64,000 bases of DNA, taken from Galaxea fascicularis (lineage: Eukaryota > Cnidaria > Anthozoa > Scleractinia > Euphylliidae). The notes beneath the pieces were generated by a model that saw nothing but the letters and a program-made list of their open reading frames with translations, was not told where the DNA came from and did not search any database. This document shows positions 1-12,446 of this stretch, piece after piece. The translations under genes and the position numbers were made by a program. Positions within the stretch are counted from its first letter, which is position 1. Every line of letters begins with the position of its first letter. The DNA is taken from assembly GCA_948470475.1 (NCBI GenBank), contig OX419342.1, positions 27,830,354 to 27,894,353 on the forward strand, written 5' to 3'.

Positions 1-187
1 TTTAAAAACAAGAGTAAAAAAAAAAAGAGGGCAAATAAAAAACACCAACCCTTCACATTACAGTCAAAGAAAAAATAAAGTGCTGCAACAAAATGCAGCA
101 AACTTCTCTGTCGCCTTGTTAACTTAATAAAGTAAAAAACTTAAGTTGGAATAGAGAATATAAAAAAAGGGAAGAGTAGAAAAAGTA

Positions 188-3100
188 CTCGACAGAGTGG
201 GAGAGGGAGGGTGGGAGGTACTCCCAACCCTCCCTTCTTCCACTCGACAGAGTGGGAGAGGGAGGGGTGGGAGGTACTCCCAACCCTCCCTTCTTCCACT
301 CGACAGAGTGGGAGAGGGAGGGTGGGAGGTACTCCCAACCCTCCCTTCTTCCACTCGACAGAGTGGGAGAGGGAGGGTGGGAGGTACTCCCAACCCTCCC
401 TTCTTCCACTCGACAGAGTGGGAGAGGGAGGGTGGGAGGTACTCCCAACCCTCCCTTCTTCCACTCGACAGAGTGGGAGAGGGAGGGTGGGAGGTACTCC
501 CAACCCTCCCTTCTTCCACTCGACAGAGTGGGAGAGGGAGGGTGGGAGGTACTCCCAACCCTCCCTTCTTCCACTCGACAGAGTGGGAGAGGGAGGGTGG
601 GAGGTACTCCCAACCCTCCCTTCTTCCACTCGACAGAGTGGGAGAGGGAGGGTGGGAGGTACTCCCAACCCTCCCTTCTTCCACTCGACAGAGTGGGAGA
701 GGGAGGGTGGGAGGTACTCCCAACCCTCCCTTCTTCCACTCGACAGAGTGGGAGAGGGAGGGTGGGAGGTACTCCCAACCCTCCCTTCTTCCACTCGACA
801 GAGTGGGAGAGGGAGGGTGGGAGGTACTCCCAACCCTCCCTTCTTCCACTCGACAGAGTGGGAGAGGGAGGGTGGGAGGTACTCCCAACCCTCCCTTCTT
901 CCACTCGACAGAGTGGGAGAGGGAGGGTGGGAGGTACTCCCAACCCTCCCTTCTTCCACTCGACAGAGTGGGAGAGGGAGGGTGGGAGGTACTCCCAACC
1001 CTCCCTTCTTCCACTCGACAGAGTGGGAGAGGGAGGGTGGGAGGTACTCCCAACCCTCCCTTCTTCCACTCGACAGAGTGGGAGAGGGAGGGTGGGAGGT
1101 ACTCCCAACCCTCCCTTCTTCCACTCGACAGAGTGGGAGAGGGAGGGTGGGAGGTACTCCCAACCCTCCCTTCTTCCACTCGACAGAGTGGGAGAGGGAG
1201 GGTGGGAGGTACTCCCAACCCTCCCTTCTTCCACTCGACAGAGTGGGAGAGGGAGGGTGGGAGGTACTCCCAACCCTCCCTTCTTCCACTCGACAGAGTG
1301 GGAGAGGGAGGGTGGGAGGTACTCCCAACCCTCCCTTCTTCCACTCGACAGAGTGGGAGAGGGAGGGTGGGAGGTACTCCCAACCCTCCCTTCTTCCACT
1401 CGACAGAGTGGGAGAGGGAGGGTGGGAGGTACTCCCAACCCTCCCTTCTTCCACTCGACAGAGTGGGAGAGGGAGGGTGGGAGGTACTCCCAACCCTCCC
1501 TTCTTCCACTCGACAGAGTGGGAGAGGGAGGGTGGGAGGTACTCCCAACCCTCCCTTCTTCCACTCGACAGAGTGGGAGAGGGAGGGTGGGAGGTACTCC
1601 CAACCCTCCCTTCTTCCACTCGACAGAGTGGGAGAGGGAGGGTGGGAGGTACTCCCAACCCTCCCTTCTTCCACTCGACAGAGTGGGAGAGGGAGGGTGG
1701 GAGGTACTCCCAACCCTCCCTTCTTCCACTCGACAGAGTGGGAGAGGGAGGGTGGGAGGTACTCCCAACCCTCCCTTCTTCCACTCGACAGAGTGGGAGA
1801 GGGAGGGTGGGAGGTACTCCCAACCCTCCCTTCTTCCACTCGACAGAGTGGGAGAGGGAGGGTGGGAGGTACTCCCAACCCTCCCTTCTTCCACTCGACA
1901 GAGTGGGAGAGGGAGGGTGGGAGGTACTCCCAACCCTCCCTTCTTCCACTCGACAGAGTGGGAGAGGGAGGGTGGGAGGTACTCCCAACCCTCCCTTCTT
2001 CCACTCGACAGAGTGGGAGAGGGAGGGTGGGAGGTACTCCCAACCCTCCCTTCTTCCACTCGACAGAGTGGGAGAGGGAGGGTGGGAGGTACTCCCAACC
2101 CTCCCTTCTTCCACTCGACAGAGTGGGAGAGGGAGGGTGGGAGGTACTCCCAACCCTCCCTTCTTCCACTCGACAGAGTGGGAGAGGGAGGGTGGGAGGT
2201 ACTCCCAACCCTCCCTTCTTCCACTCGACAGAGTGGGAGAGGGAGGGTGGGAGGTACTCCCAACCCTCCCTTCTTCCACTCGACAGAGTGGGAGAGGGAG
2301 GGTGGGAGGTACTCCCAACCCTCCCTTCTTCCACTCGACAGAGTGGGAGAGGGAGGGTGGGAGGTACTCCCAACCCTCCCTTCTTCCACTCGACAGAGTG
2401 GGAGAGGGAGGGTGGGAGGTACTCCCAACCCTCCCTTCTTCCACTCGACAGAGTGGGAGAGGGAGGGTGGGAGGTACTCCCAACCCTCCCTTCTTCCACT
2501 CGACAGAGTGGGAGAGGGAGGGTGGGAGGTACTCCCAACCCTCCCTTCTTCCACTCGACAGAGTGGGAGAGGGAGGGTGGGAGGTACTCCCAACCCTCCC
2601 TTCTTCCACTCGACAGAGTGGGAGAGGGAGGGTGGGAGGTACTCCCAACCCTCCCTTCTTCCACTCGACAGAGTGGGAGAGGGAGGGTGGGAGGTACTCC
2701 CAACCCTCCCTTCTTCCACTCGACAGAGTGGGAGAGGGAGGGTGGGAGGTACTCCCAACCCTCCCTTCTTCCACTCGACAGAGTGGGAGAGGGAGGGTGG
2801 GAGGTACTCCCAACCCTCCCTTCTTCCACTCGACAGAGTGGGAGAGGGAGGGTGGGAGGTACTCCCAACCCTCCCTTCTTCCACTCGACAGAGTGGGAGA
2901 GGGAGGGTGGGAGGTACTCCCAACCCTCCCTTCTTCCACTCGACAGAGTGGGAGAGGGAGGGTGGGAGGTACTCCCAACCCTCCCTTCTTCCACTCGACA
3001 GAGTGGGAGAGGGAGGGTGGGAGGTACTCCCAACCCTCCCTTCTTCCACTCGACAGAGTGGGAGAGGGAGGGTGGGAGGTACTCCCAACCCTCCCTTCTT

Positions 3101-3373
3101 CCACTCGACAGAGTGGGAGAGGGAGGGTGGGAGGTACTCCCAACCCTCCCTTCTTCCACTCGACAGAGTGGGAGAGGGAGGGTGGGAGGTACTCCCAACC
3201 CTCCCTTCTTCCACTCGACAGAGTGGGAGAGGGAGGGTGGGAGGTACTCCCAACCCTCCCTTCTTCCACTCGACAGAGTGGGAGAGGGAGGGTGGGAGGT
3301 ACTCCCAACCCTCCCTTCTTCCACTCGACAGAGTGGGAGAGGGAGGGTGGGAGGTACTCCCAACCCTCCCTTC
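188..3373 (+). repeat. 55-bp minisatellite, G4/hairpin type, 58 units
   Basis: Units start at 190, 245 and 301 and then every 55 bp to 3,326, giving 58 units, the last one partial. Only the second unit is 56 bp, with a four-G run where the others have three. Each unit carries the G4 motif GGGAGAGGGAGGGTGGG on the + strand. Two dyads are also present: the G-rich half pairs with the C-rich half around GTA, and CCACTC pairs with GAGTGG around GACA. The unit contains no stop triplet on either strand and 55 is not a multiple of three, so all six frames stay open for over 1,000 codons. The translations are therefore a by-product, not proteins. Units are practically identical, which indicates recent homogenisation. 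Confidence 0.97.
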
Positions 3374-5084
3374 CGGGATAATTTATTCGTATGTGTTGCA
3401 TGTGTAAAGAAGAAGTAATTTATTCATATGTTGTGAAGTTTTTTTAAGGAGGGAGGAATATTGATGCGTTGTCGTACTGACTGCTCTGTTATGCAATACT
3501 ACTAGGGTTGACCCTTGAACTCTTAGAAGTGATTAGCATATTTGTTCTTAAAGTAAGGGGTTGGTAGATGTGAAATTGGGAGAAAATGGGGTGAATCGAG
3601 ATTGAAAGAAAGGTAAAAAGGTATACACATAAATTAGTCTGTTAATGGTGAAAGAGGCACGTTATTGTGGCGGAGGACGGTCTGGGCTTGATCTAATTAT
3701 TTACTTAAAATTTAATGTTTGAACCACTTTCAATATTTCCCACTTATCCCTTATTTTCAACATTCTCCCAAGCAACTCTTCTTCCTTCCAAAAGTTTACA
3801 GGGTTACTGAAACCATTTTGACGGAAGTGATGAAAGGTACAAAAAACAAGGCATTTACAGGTAAGCCCAACCCTCTCAAGATATTGTCCAGGTCACTGGA
3901 CAAATTCATCAGCCAGAGGTTATGTTGATATTACTCCAAATTCTCTTAACTAATGAACAAAGAAAGTTATAGAAATGAGAATTGATATTGGAACTCTGGA
4001 GTTACAGTTAATCGTTCTTGTTCTCAGTGCAAGGAAGTCTCACTAGTTCTTTTTCCGTTTTCTTAGGGATAGCTTGGGAGTCGGAATTCTCCTTTTCGTT
4101 CTCTCTCTTATGGAGTGAAGTTAAATGGGTTGAACTTGCACTCTTTCCTTTTCTCCACAGGGGGTAGAGGAGGCCTTCTCTTCTTGGAGAGGGAGGGGTG
4201 AGAGGTTCTTTCATCATTAGTCCCCAGGGCATCACTTTAATTTCTTGTGGTTTTTAGTTAATTTTATTTTCCGAGTTTGAATTGCTCTTATGGTGTTTTG
4301 TGTGCTGTCTCCAGTGTGACCAGTTCTTTTAATTTTCTGTTTGCTCTTGAGAAAGAGCTACTTGTTTCATGTAACTGATTTATTTTGCTTTTTCACTAAA
4401 ACTTTTAAAACATTAGTTTGCATAATTACTGGTGGCTGTGGACGAGCACTTTGAATTTTAGTGCTAAGGCTTCGATAAATGGTCCCATACAACAATACGG
4501 CTGTGACTCGAGGTAGTAGCTGGGGACAGTTTTTTTGAGTGTCTTGCACATGGAGGGTCTCCTGTTCCCAGTAGGAGGCGACTGAAATTGGTTCTACGTC
4601 CAAAGACCCCTGTGCCAAGCTTTGTTGGTAAATCCCCAAACCATAGGCCTTTGAAACTTCCCAGTTAAAAGTAAAGTACACAGACACGGAGGATTGGCCA
4701 CATTGTAGACTTTGTGGCAGTTTACTGTGAAAAGTGTAAACTCTAACAGTTTTTTCCGACTGTTTGTTCTTCCTCAACTAATCACACACACAAAGGATCA
4801 AAACTGGTCAAGGGCAGTGCCAATCAAACCAAGCTTTGACGACAGCCTTTAAAGTGGCCACGTAGCTGAATCGGCTACCCGGGTTAAATAAAGTTTTCCT
4901 TTTTTATTATAAGTTTTTATTTCAGAGGTACTACACAATGTTTACAAAATGGACACCACACTAAGAACGTTAGTTTACGACCTTGCACTGTGTACAATAC
5001 ACTGCTTCTGGTTAAATAAAGTTTGTTACTTGTTCGAATGTAAGCAGACTGCACCTTTGCCCTTCGATAACATTGACGCGAGAA
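3374..5084. other. Left-arm non-coding stretch
   Basis: This region lies between the minisatellite and the LINE. It contains short open frames, the longest on the - strand at 4,367-4,777, but that frame has no ATG near its beginning and I recognise no domain. The same DNA is present at 30,986-32,680 with only a few changes. I see no gene here. Confidence 0.5.
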
Positions 5085-8000
5085 TAGTAAATTCATGAAT
5101 ATTGGGGAGAGAAAGATATCAGCAGATCAACAAGAAGATACCAAAGAAGTGCTTCGACAGTTTTTGGAACGTGATCTTGGTTACAAAGATGCAAGAGACT
5201 GTTGAGATTCAGCGGGTTCACCGAATAGGCAAGGGAAGGAACGGATGACTGCGACCCATACTAGCCCGCTTTTTACGTTATAGAGATTGCGAGGAAATAT
5301 TGGCGCCGGGTCATCGATTTTACAAGGCACAAAATACCAAATGTTCAACGACCCTCCACCAAGATCGTCAACAGGCAAAAAGTACAACTTGAAATACTGA
5401 AACAAGCTCGAAGGAACCAACCAGATAAACTATACATAAATGGTGAGTATTGGTCTGCTGGCAAGGAACTCGAGATATCCGATGGCCGCTAATCTTGAGA
5501 ACAGCGAAAGTGTAACGTTTAAGCCACTATTAAAATCAAACTTAAATTCTTATCGAGGGCGTACGCAAACGGCGAGTTTTGAAGATAGGCCGCAAGCAAA
5601 ACGAATCAGCATTGCAAACTTCAACTCTTTGTGTCCTACGGCTGTTTTTATTGCTGTCTTTATATATTTTTGTCCGCATATTTTCTGACCCTGTTTTTGT
5701 TTATTTTTTGATTTTGTAGTTTACACCTTTGATCAATCACAGAAGTGCTCTTGGGGATGGATGGCCAGGGAAATTTATATTACAAACCAAAGTAAACAAA
5801 TAAATGGATCTTAAAATAGGGTCTCTTAATGTAAGAGGATTAGGAGACAAGGCAAATCATCGGGAAACGTTTAATTGGCTCTGCTCGGAAAAGATGTCAA
5901 TATTTTTCCTTCAAGAAGTTCATTGTACTGAAGAAAATAAGCATGATTGCCGAGCAGAATGGGGATATCAAGTACTATTTAGCTATGGCTAGAGCAAAAC
6001 TGCAGGTGTTGCCATTCTCTTTAACAACAATTTTGACTTTCAAAATTCTATAGCTTATTCAGATCCCGGGGGACGCTTCATAGTATGTGACTTTATTACA
6101 AATGGGAAGCACCTGTTAACCAAATCAAATCAATTATACAACAAACTAAGGATGAATATGCGAAGGATATGTTTGTACTCTGGGAAATGGTAAAACTGAA
6201 AGTAAGGGAGGAATCAATGAAATATGGAGCATCTAAGGAAAAGAAAATGACGCAGGAACGAAAGAATATCGAACAGTCAAATGAAACTTTAGAAAAAGAT
6301 ATTACAAATATCTACATAGATGACTCTCAAAAACAAAAAGTATGGTTGGAACTTGAAACAAAGAAAGGAGAATTAGAGCTATTGATTGAATACCAAACTG
6401 AAAGAAGCTACTCTCAGATCCAAATCTTGATGGTACAATGAAGGCAAGAAAAATACTAAGTACTTTCTTGATTTTTCTTGAAAAAGACATTGCAAACAGG
6501 GAACTATACCTCAGATTAAAACTAATGAGAACAATTTGGTTGTCACCGACAAAGACATTTTGAACGAATGCGTTTCCTTTTATGAAAGCCTCTATAGCTC
6601 CAAAATAAACAACGAGTGCCTCACTGAAGACTTTTTCGAACAACCAAATAAAAGACATTTGAATGAAAAAGAAGAATTTCCTTGCAAAGGACTGCTCAAC
6701 AGGGAGGAATGTCCAGATGCGCCTAAAACTGTCTTCGGATAAAACCCCTGGAACAGATGGTCTTCCCGGTGAATTTTATCAGGTTTTCTGGAACGATTTG
6801 GTTGATATTCTTATAAACGCTCTCAATTACTCATATGAAACAGGAAAACATTCTGTATTGCAAACACGAGGTATCGTGAAACTTATACCCAAAAAGGCTG
6901 CCGAGCTCAATTTAGTTAAAAACTGGCGATTGTTAACGCTGTTAAATTGTGATTATAAGATTGCGACTAAAGCCATAGCGAACCAAATTAAAATTGTGCT
7001 TCCTAAACTTATTCGATTGATGGACAATGTTATTAAATATACTAAAGCGAAAAACATTCCGGGAATTCTTATTTTTCTTGATTTTGAGGAAGCCTTTGAA
7101 ACACCAGAATGGTCTTTTATTCAAAGGACTCAAGGCGTTTTTGGTTCAGGATCACAATCATCACAATGGATTAATGTTCTCTACGTCGACATAGAAAGCT
7201 GTATTTTAAATAATGGATGGGAAAGTAATTTCTTCAAACTTAATTGAGGAGTTCGGCAGGGCTGTCCCCTGCCGCCCTATTTGTTCGTTTTATACCTCTT
7301 ACTAACCTCTTACTAACCGAGTTCGAGGTCCGTACTGTAAGTTATGGACCGAGTTTTTTTCCCGTTCGCTTATGGCCCAAGCACAAAGCGCACAGGCCAT
7401 AAATCAACGGGAAAAAACGAGGATCCGAAACTTACAGTATGGACCGAGAAAACAAGGTTAGTAGGATTTGTTACATCTCTGAGGTTAATCTGGAGTCCGG
7501 GAAAGGGAAATTTCAAATTTAGCGGGCTGTACAGTAGAATACGGCCCGCAAAATCGACCAATTACAGGGTACGTACTAACTGAGAGATATAATAAGTAGA
7601 AATAATGGCAGAAGGTTTTCGAAGAAGTAATAAGATCATAAAATCGTATAAAATACGCAGACGACACCACACTTATATTAGACGGTTCGGAACATTCCCT
7701 CGAAGAAGCCCTCAGGCTATTAGATGTTTTTGGAAATATGTGCAGCAAATCGGAAGCCTTGTGGATTGGCTCAAGAGCAAAATACGATCTTAAACTTTGT
7801 CCGGAAAAAAAATTTAAATGGTCGAGTAAAAAAAGTCAAAGCACTTTGAGTGTGGTCAGTATCTCAAAACTACAAAGACAGATTGGAAAAAGCAAAGAAC
7901 ATATTAGGCTGCTGGAAATTTCAGAGACTCAGTCTATTAGGAAAAATTATGGTTTTAAAAAAAGTCTAGTGGTATCACAATTAGCATATATTCTTGCACC

Positions 8001-9060
8001 TCTCCAAATCGATGTCGAAACAATTAAAGTGCTTAGGCAATTTTTTACAAATTTCGTTGGAACGAAAAAATAGACAAGATAAAGCGTAATGTAATAATAA
8101 ACAACTATGCTGAAGGAGGACTTAAGATGATTGATATAGCTTCTTTTAATAAACCCCTTGAGGCTTATTGGATAAAAGAATCCCTCAGTATTGAAAACAG
8201 TAGCAGCTGGAAAAGTATCCTTGATTTGGAACTTCAACCCTACGGAGGCAAAGTGGTGCTACTAGGAAAGCTTAATAAAAAAGACATGCACAATATATTT
8301 AAGAAGTCAAGCCCTTTTGTTAAAGAAATCCCTGAAATCTCGTATGCCACCTCCTTTGAGGAGAAATTCACATCAGACAAACACCTTATGTCGTCACCTC
8401 TATGGTACAACTCGCTGATAAGAATTGACGATAAACCTGTCTTTTACAAGGACTGGTTTTTTAAGGGAATAACAAAAGTTGAAAATTTAATGGATGAATT
8501 TTCTAAGTTTCCGTCACCAAATGCTTTTCAAAATGAATACGGCCAGTAGGTTTCCCCTCTAAAATTTTACGGGATGATCTCAGCAATTAATTGTCTACGT
8601 AGACAGATAGAGGAAACACAGGCTGGCTAATTGAAAGCTTCCATTTGAAATTGGAAAAACCAAAATCATCAAGACTTGTTTAGAAAAAGCTTGTGTCAAG
8701 TAAAAACGAAAAACCAAAACAATGCCAAGAAAAATGGCACAAGGAAATAAACATTGGCTCACACGAACACATCATCTGGAAAACAGCTTATGAATTCGCT
8801 TTTACATGTAGAAAAAACTCCAAACGTATAGTTTTTAACTTCAAATTATTACAACGGCAATTAGTGGGACTTGTAGATGATGAGGTCTGTAATTTTTGTC
8901 AGAGTGAGAGACAAAGCCTTTACCACTTATTTTGGGAATGTGGAAAAACAAAGCTGTTCTGGAAAGGCAAAGTCAAGACGGTCTGCCAATTTGCTCCTCA
9001 CAGATCATGTGTTCAGTAAGCTGAAAAGACAGCTTAAAATTCCTTACCAAAGGAGATAAG
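5085..9060 (+). pseudogene. Decayed Tx1/L1-like LINE retrotransposon (left arm)
   Basis: A degenerate non-LTR retrotransposon broken by stops and frameshifts. About 5,098-5,430 encodes an L1 ORF1-like fragment (DTKEVLRQFLERDLGYKDAR, then EIQRVHRIGK and RPILARFLRYRDCEEIL). At 5,804 an apurinic endonuclease start reads MDLKIGSLNVRGLGDKANHR, followed by FFLQEVHC. The reverse transcriptase follows: PGTDGLPGEFYQVFW and LIPKK near 6,750-6,900, FLDFEEAF at 7,075, GVRQGCPLPPYLFVL at 7,248-7,295, and the catalytic KYADDTTLIL at 7,651-7,680. Near 8,700-9,020 a zinc-binding C-terminal domain reads CNFCQSERQSLYHLFWECG. This domain order and motif set is that of the L1/Tx1 group. A foldback element sits between GVRQGCP and YADD. 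The element is non-functional. Confidence 0.85.
7311..7600. mobile_element. Foldback/MITE-like insertion inside the LINE
   Basis: An imperfect inverted repeat surrounds a short spacer: CGTACTGTAAGTTATGGACC with a C/G-rich extension near 7,330-7,379, and its partner ending near CTTACAGTATGGACCGAG at 7,448. It separates the LINE's GVRQGCPL motif from its YADD motif, so it inserted into an existing LINE. The outer boundary on the right (to about 7,600) is uncertain. The segment is missing from the right arm because of the 1,048-bp deletion. Confidence 0.5.
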
Positions 9061-9070
9061 ATGACTTTCT

Positions 9071-10684
9071 TCATTGCATGGACAATGGTGTTTTGTAAAC
9101 AAAGAGATTCAGTGCTGTTGTCCACAGGGCCGGGGTGAGCTTAAATACCACGTCACCGACAAGCAAGCAGTGGAATGTTGCTGTTATGTTTGGATAGTAT
9201 GCACACGACCATTTTTGGCATCCAATCTTGACGTTACGTGACGAAGATAGCTTCCATGGGCAATAAAAAGGACCAACACAAACAGGAACTCTGTCTCTTA
9301 ACGGAATTCCAAATCGACAGAGATAATAAGTCCTCGTTAGCAAAATAATTTTAATGTAGGTTCGATTGTTGTCGTTTCAGGTCAGCAAATATGAAAAGAT
9401 GCTATTGTTAGTAAAGTGGGTTCTATTCTTTGCAGACTTAGCGTTGCCGCCCACATTTGAACAAGATAGAACCAGCCACATATCAAACGTCTGTTTTTGA
9501 AGCCGACGCTGACTTTCCAGGGAGCACAACCGCCCAGGATGTACTCCGGGTATTTAGACACATCCTACTCTGAAACAATCCCCCAAAATAGCAGCCATAC
9601 AAAAGAAAAGAAACGAAAAAGACAGAGATAAGAAAACCATCACTGTTATGTAATAGCATTATTTGGTAGCATGGTGGCATGTGTTACTGTACACTTTTGC
9701 CATACAAAGTAGACTTGTCACAACTTTCCACCGCTAAGACGCAAAGGCATTTCTTAAAAAATTGATAAAACCAAAAGGAAATGCTTTGACACAAGCTCCT
9801 TCATGTTGTTACGAGTTTGTTGTTGTTAGAGGAATGTACATTTGTTTTTAGCTCAAAATTTAGCTTGGTGCCCTTAAATCTTGGTTTTTTGGCATACACG
9901 CACCATTGACGTGGACACTTCAAATATAAAGTTTCAGGGGAAATTATCTAGTACAATTTTCTGTAAGCCATAAAACACGTTTTTTTTAAATATCTTTTAT
10001 TCTGCTACATACATTTTTTTCATACTGCCTGAAAAGTTAAACAATTTAGGGAGTTTCCCAACAAAGGAATAGAAACGGTAGGTCGCCAGATTGCTTTTTC
10101 GGGTAATTTGCAAAAACTGGCATTTAGAGGACCTTTTTGTGGACTTGGCATGTTGCCGTGGTAACTGATATGACATCACAGGCACCCTTAAAATATAGCC
10201 CAACAACAGAGATCCAAGGAGACAGTTTGCTTACACCATTAAATATCCTTCTTTGTAATCTTACATCGTTTCGCAAACACTACATCGATGAAAAACCCTT
10301 TCAAGCCACCTTAAATTATCTTTGACAACCCTAAAATGAATTTTATGGACACTATTTGTTAATCTGAGACAACACTGACCTTTTAACTGATGCAACAGAT
10401 GGGGTCTGTCTGAGATCTTCCCTTACACAACAAAATGCTCTGAAGGATAGAGAAATAGAAAGACCAGAAAATTAGGGCAACACAATTCTGATGATAAAAT
10501 AAAATTTGCAAACCCAGGAAAACAACACAAGCTACAGTCATGCAAACAATCCTTGCAATGGGGGTTTTTACTTTGACCATTATGCTTTTGTACAGTAGTC
10601 TGGTTTTGTTAAGTTTTTCTTTAGTTAATTATTTTTCAGGAGAATGAAGCAATCCATTGCATTTGACACACTGAAAAGGCAAAC
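9071..10684. other. Left-arm non-coding stretch
   Basis: The region holds no recognisable gene. Its counterpart in the right arm is interrupted by a LINE (27,015-27,756) and a piggyBac-like element (24,520-26,129). The left copy shows the empty sites: AATGTAGGTTC near 9,353-9,363 and ATATTTAATGG (reverse complement) near 10,240. Confidence 0.5.
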
Positions 10685-10859
10685 CAGGGCGGTCATTAAG
10701 GGCCCGGGCCCGGGGATTTTCCCCTGATATTTTGAGGTATATTTCTGGCTACTTTGATATAAAATCAGCATGTTTACTACACTTCAGCAACTTGAATCCC
10801 CCGTTATTTTTTGGTATACACTGTATCCCGATCTACTTCAAAAATTAGTGACAGCCCTG
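10685..10859. mobile_element. CAGGGC-type MITE
   Basis: It is 175 bp with termini CAGGGCGGTCA and (reverse complement of the right end) CAGGGCTGTCA. CAAAC occurs on both sides as a probable 5-bp target duplication. There is no coding capacity. The right arm keeps only its outer portion near 24,030-24,075 because a 1.6-kb deletion starts inside it. Confidence 0.65.
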
Positions 10860-11092
10860 CAAACACAAAACATTGAGATGATGGGTTAATAATTGAAAAT
10901 TTGTAAAAGGGACAATCCCACTAATTTGCTTTCAAAATGTTGTCTAACTCCAAATGTAAACATGTCACCATGCTCTTAAGGCGATCACAAATATTAATAT
11001 AAACAAGTCGTACTTACACCAAGCCTTAAGTAATCCGGCCTTGTTTAGTGAAGCTTAAAAAAAATGAAAGGCAAAGTAGGAGTAAATGTTAA

Positions 11093-11194
11093 CCCTTTCA
11101 CGCCTGATGGTGCCAAATGGCACCTATAGAGTTTACTCTGTCTAACGCCACACAATTTTACTCGTCAATGGAGAACCCCTTAGGAGGGAAAGGG
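11093..11194. mobile_element. Small piggyBac-like MITE with TTAA duplication
   Basis: The sequence is 102 bp, begins CCCTTTCACGCC and ends GGAGGGAAAGGG, and is flanked on both sides by TTAA (11,089-11,092 and 11,195-11,198). TTAA targets and CCC-starting termini are the hallmark of piggyBac-family elements. No ORF is present. It is found only in the left arm because the right arm is deleted here. Confidence 0.7.
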
Positions 11195-11837
11195 TTAACA
11201 TACATGTAATTTGTTAAACAAAGTAGCTGTAACATAACAAGGAATTAGTCATTTGTTGAATACCAACCCTGTTTCTCCAGTGTTTTCCTGTCTTTGTCAT
11301 AAGATAGAAAAAATCAAATGTGTTTGCTGTGTTACATGTAATTTACTTTGGCAGATACACTGTAAGAAAATGAACTCCTAATAAAGCTGGCTCTTCAGTG
11401 CCCTTCCAAGCTATCCCATTTTAGTGACTGGTTTACCCAAACAAGATGTGCCCACCAGACACATTTTATTGGGAAAGTTCAAATTCTTTCTTTCAAAAAA
11501 CGAGTTACTGCAAAGTAAGAAAGATTTACCAAAGGTAGACGAATGTTAGCTTTCGTTGCTTAAAGGGATGAGCATCAATCTACTAATTGAAAAAAATCTG
11601 TCTACTCAGTGAAAGGACCCATGACTGGAAAGGCCTCCTTCTGCCATTGCATTGGCTGGGTTGCTTCTGTTACATACTGCTTTACAGTGTATATGGGAAT
11701 TCTCAATAGTGATTTAAACTGTATCAATATTGCAAAACATTTATAACTACAGGGCCATAACAGTTCTACAAATTATTGCCATATTATTGGCCATATACAT
11801 GTACGACTGACTGTGATTCCAGGTTTCTTGGAATTGC

Positions 11838-12062
11838 AGTCATTATCAGTCATCCAGTCAGTGATCATTAGCAGTCATCCAATCAGTGATATCATTAGCA
11901 GTAATCCAATCAGTGAGCATTAGCAGTCATCCAATCAGTGATCGTTATCAGTCATCCAATCAGTGATTTGCATTATCAGCCATCCAATCAGCGATCATTA
12001 GCAGTCATCAGTCATCCAATCAGTGATCTGCATTGTCAGTCATCCAATCAGTGATCTCCACA
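11838..12062 (+). repeat. Irregular CAGTCATCCAATCAGTGAT tandem repeat
   Basis: About ten imperfect copies of a unit around CAGTCATCCAATCAGTGATC lie in tandem, with spacers such as ATTAGCAGT or TGCATTATCAG. The array is absent from the right arm because of the deletion corresponding to about 10,735-12,351. No coding potential. Confidence 0.75.
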
Positions 12063-12285
12063 TGATCATTACATGTATTCTTAGAATAATTAGATTGCAA
12101 TCAATTCACATTTTGAAACAACAACAACAACAATTCCTTCCCTTCATGTTTTACATAAATAAATAAATAAATACTTAATTGACCACTCCCCTAAAGTGGC
12201 TTTTCAGGGCCAATGAAACAAATAATACAAATGAAAACAACAGAGTTAAGAATCCCAACTGGCGGGAGGCAGCCAGTTGGCTATT

Positions 12286-12416
12286 TACAAGGATGACCGA
12301 GGAGTTGAACCAAGCACTCATCCAGAACAACTCCAGCTAGTGGCCAGAGCAAGATTTGAACCCGGGTCACTGCATTGAAAACCAGCACCCTAAACCACTC
12401 GGCCATCCTGCCTCCA
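12286..12416 (-). mobile_element. tRNA-derived SINE fragment, tRNA-Leu-like head
   Basis: On the - strand the sequence reads GGATGGCCGAGTGGTTTAGG (A-box-like) followed about 35 bp later by CCCGGGTTCAAATC (B-box-like). This is the internal RNA polymerase III promoter arrangement of a tRNA. It continues into a non-tRNA body and has no tRNA-like 3' end, so it is a SINE and not a tRNA gene. The right-arm copy (about 23,958-24,027) is cut by the deletion just after the B box. Confidence 0.6.
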
Positions 12417-12446
12417 TGTAGAAAAATCACCCAAATCATGTATAAA

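Noticed and set aside
188..3373. CRISPR-like regular repeats
   Set aside because: The repeats are head-to-tail with no variable spacers, in a eukaryotic genome with introns and retrotransposons.
119..3418. Giant proteins of more than 1,000 residues on both strands of the left array (and over 660 on the right)
   Set aside because: All six frames are open for the same arithmetic reason (repeat length not a multiple of three, no stop triplets), so none is specific evidence for coding.
4367..4777. 136-codon open frame on the - strand with mirror copy 31,293-31,703
   Set aside because: No ATG start before residue 118, a stop directly upstream, no recognisable domain; kept alike only because the arms are alike.
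12340..12412. tRNA-Leu gene on the - strand
   Set aside because: Same reason: the tRNA-like head is part of a longer retroposon and lacks a matching acceptor stem.
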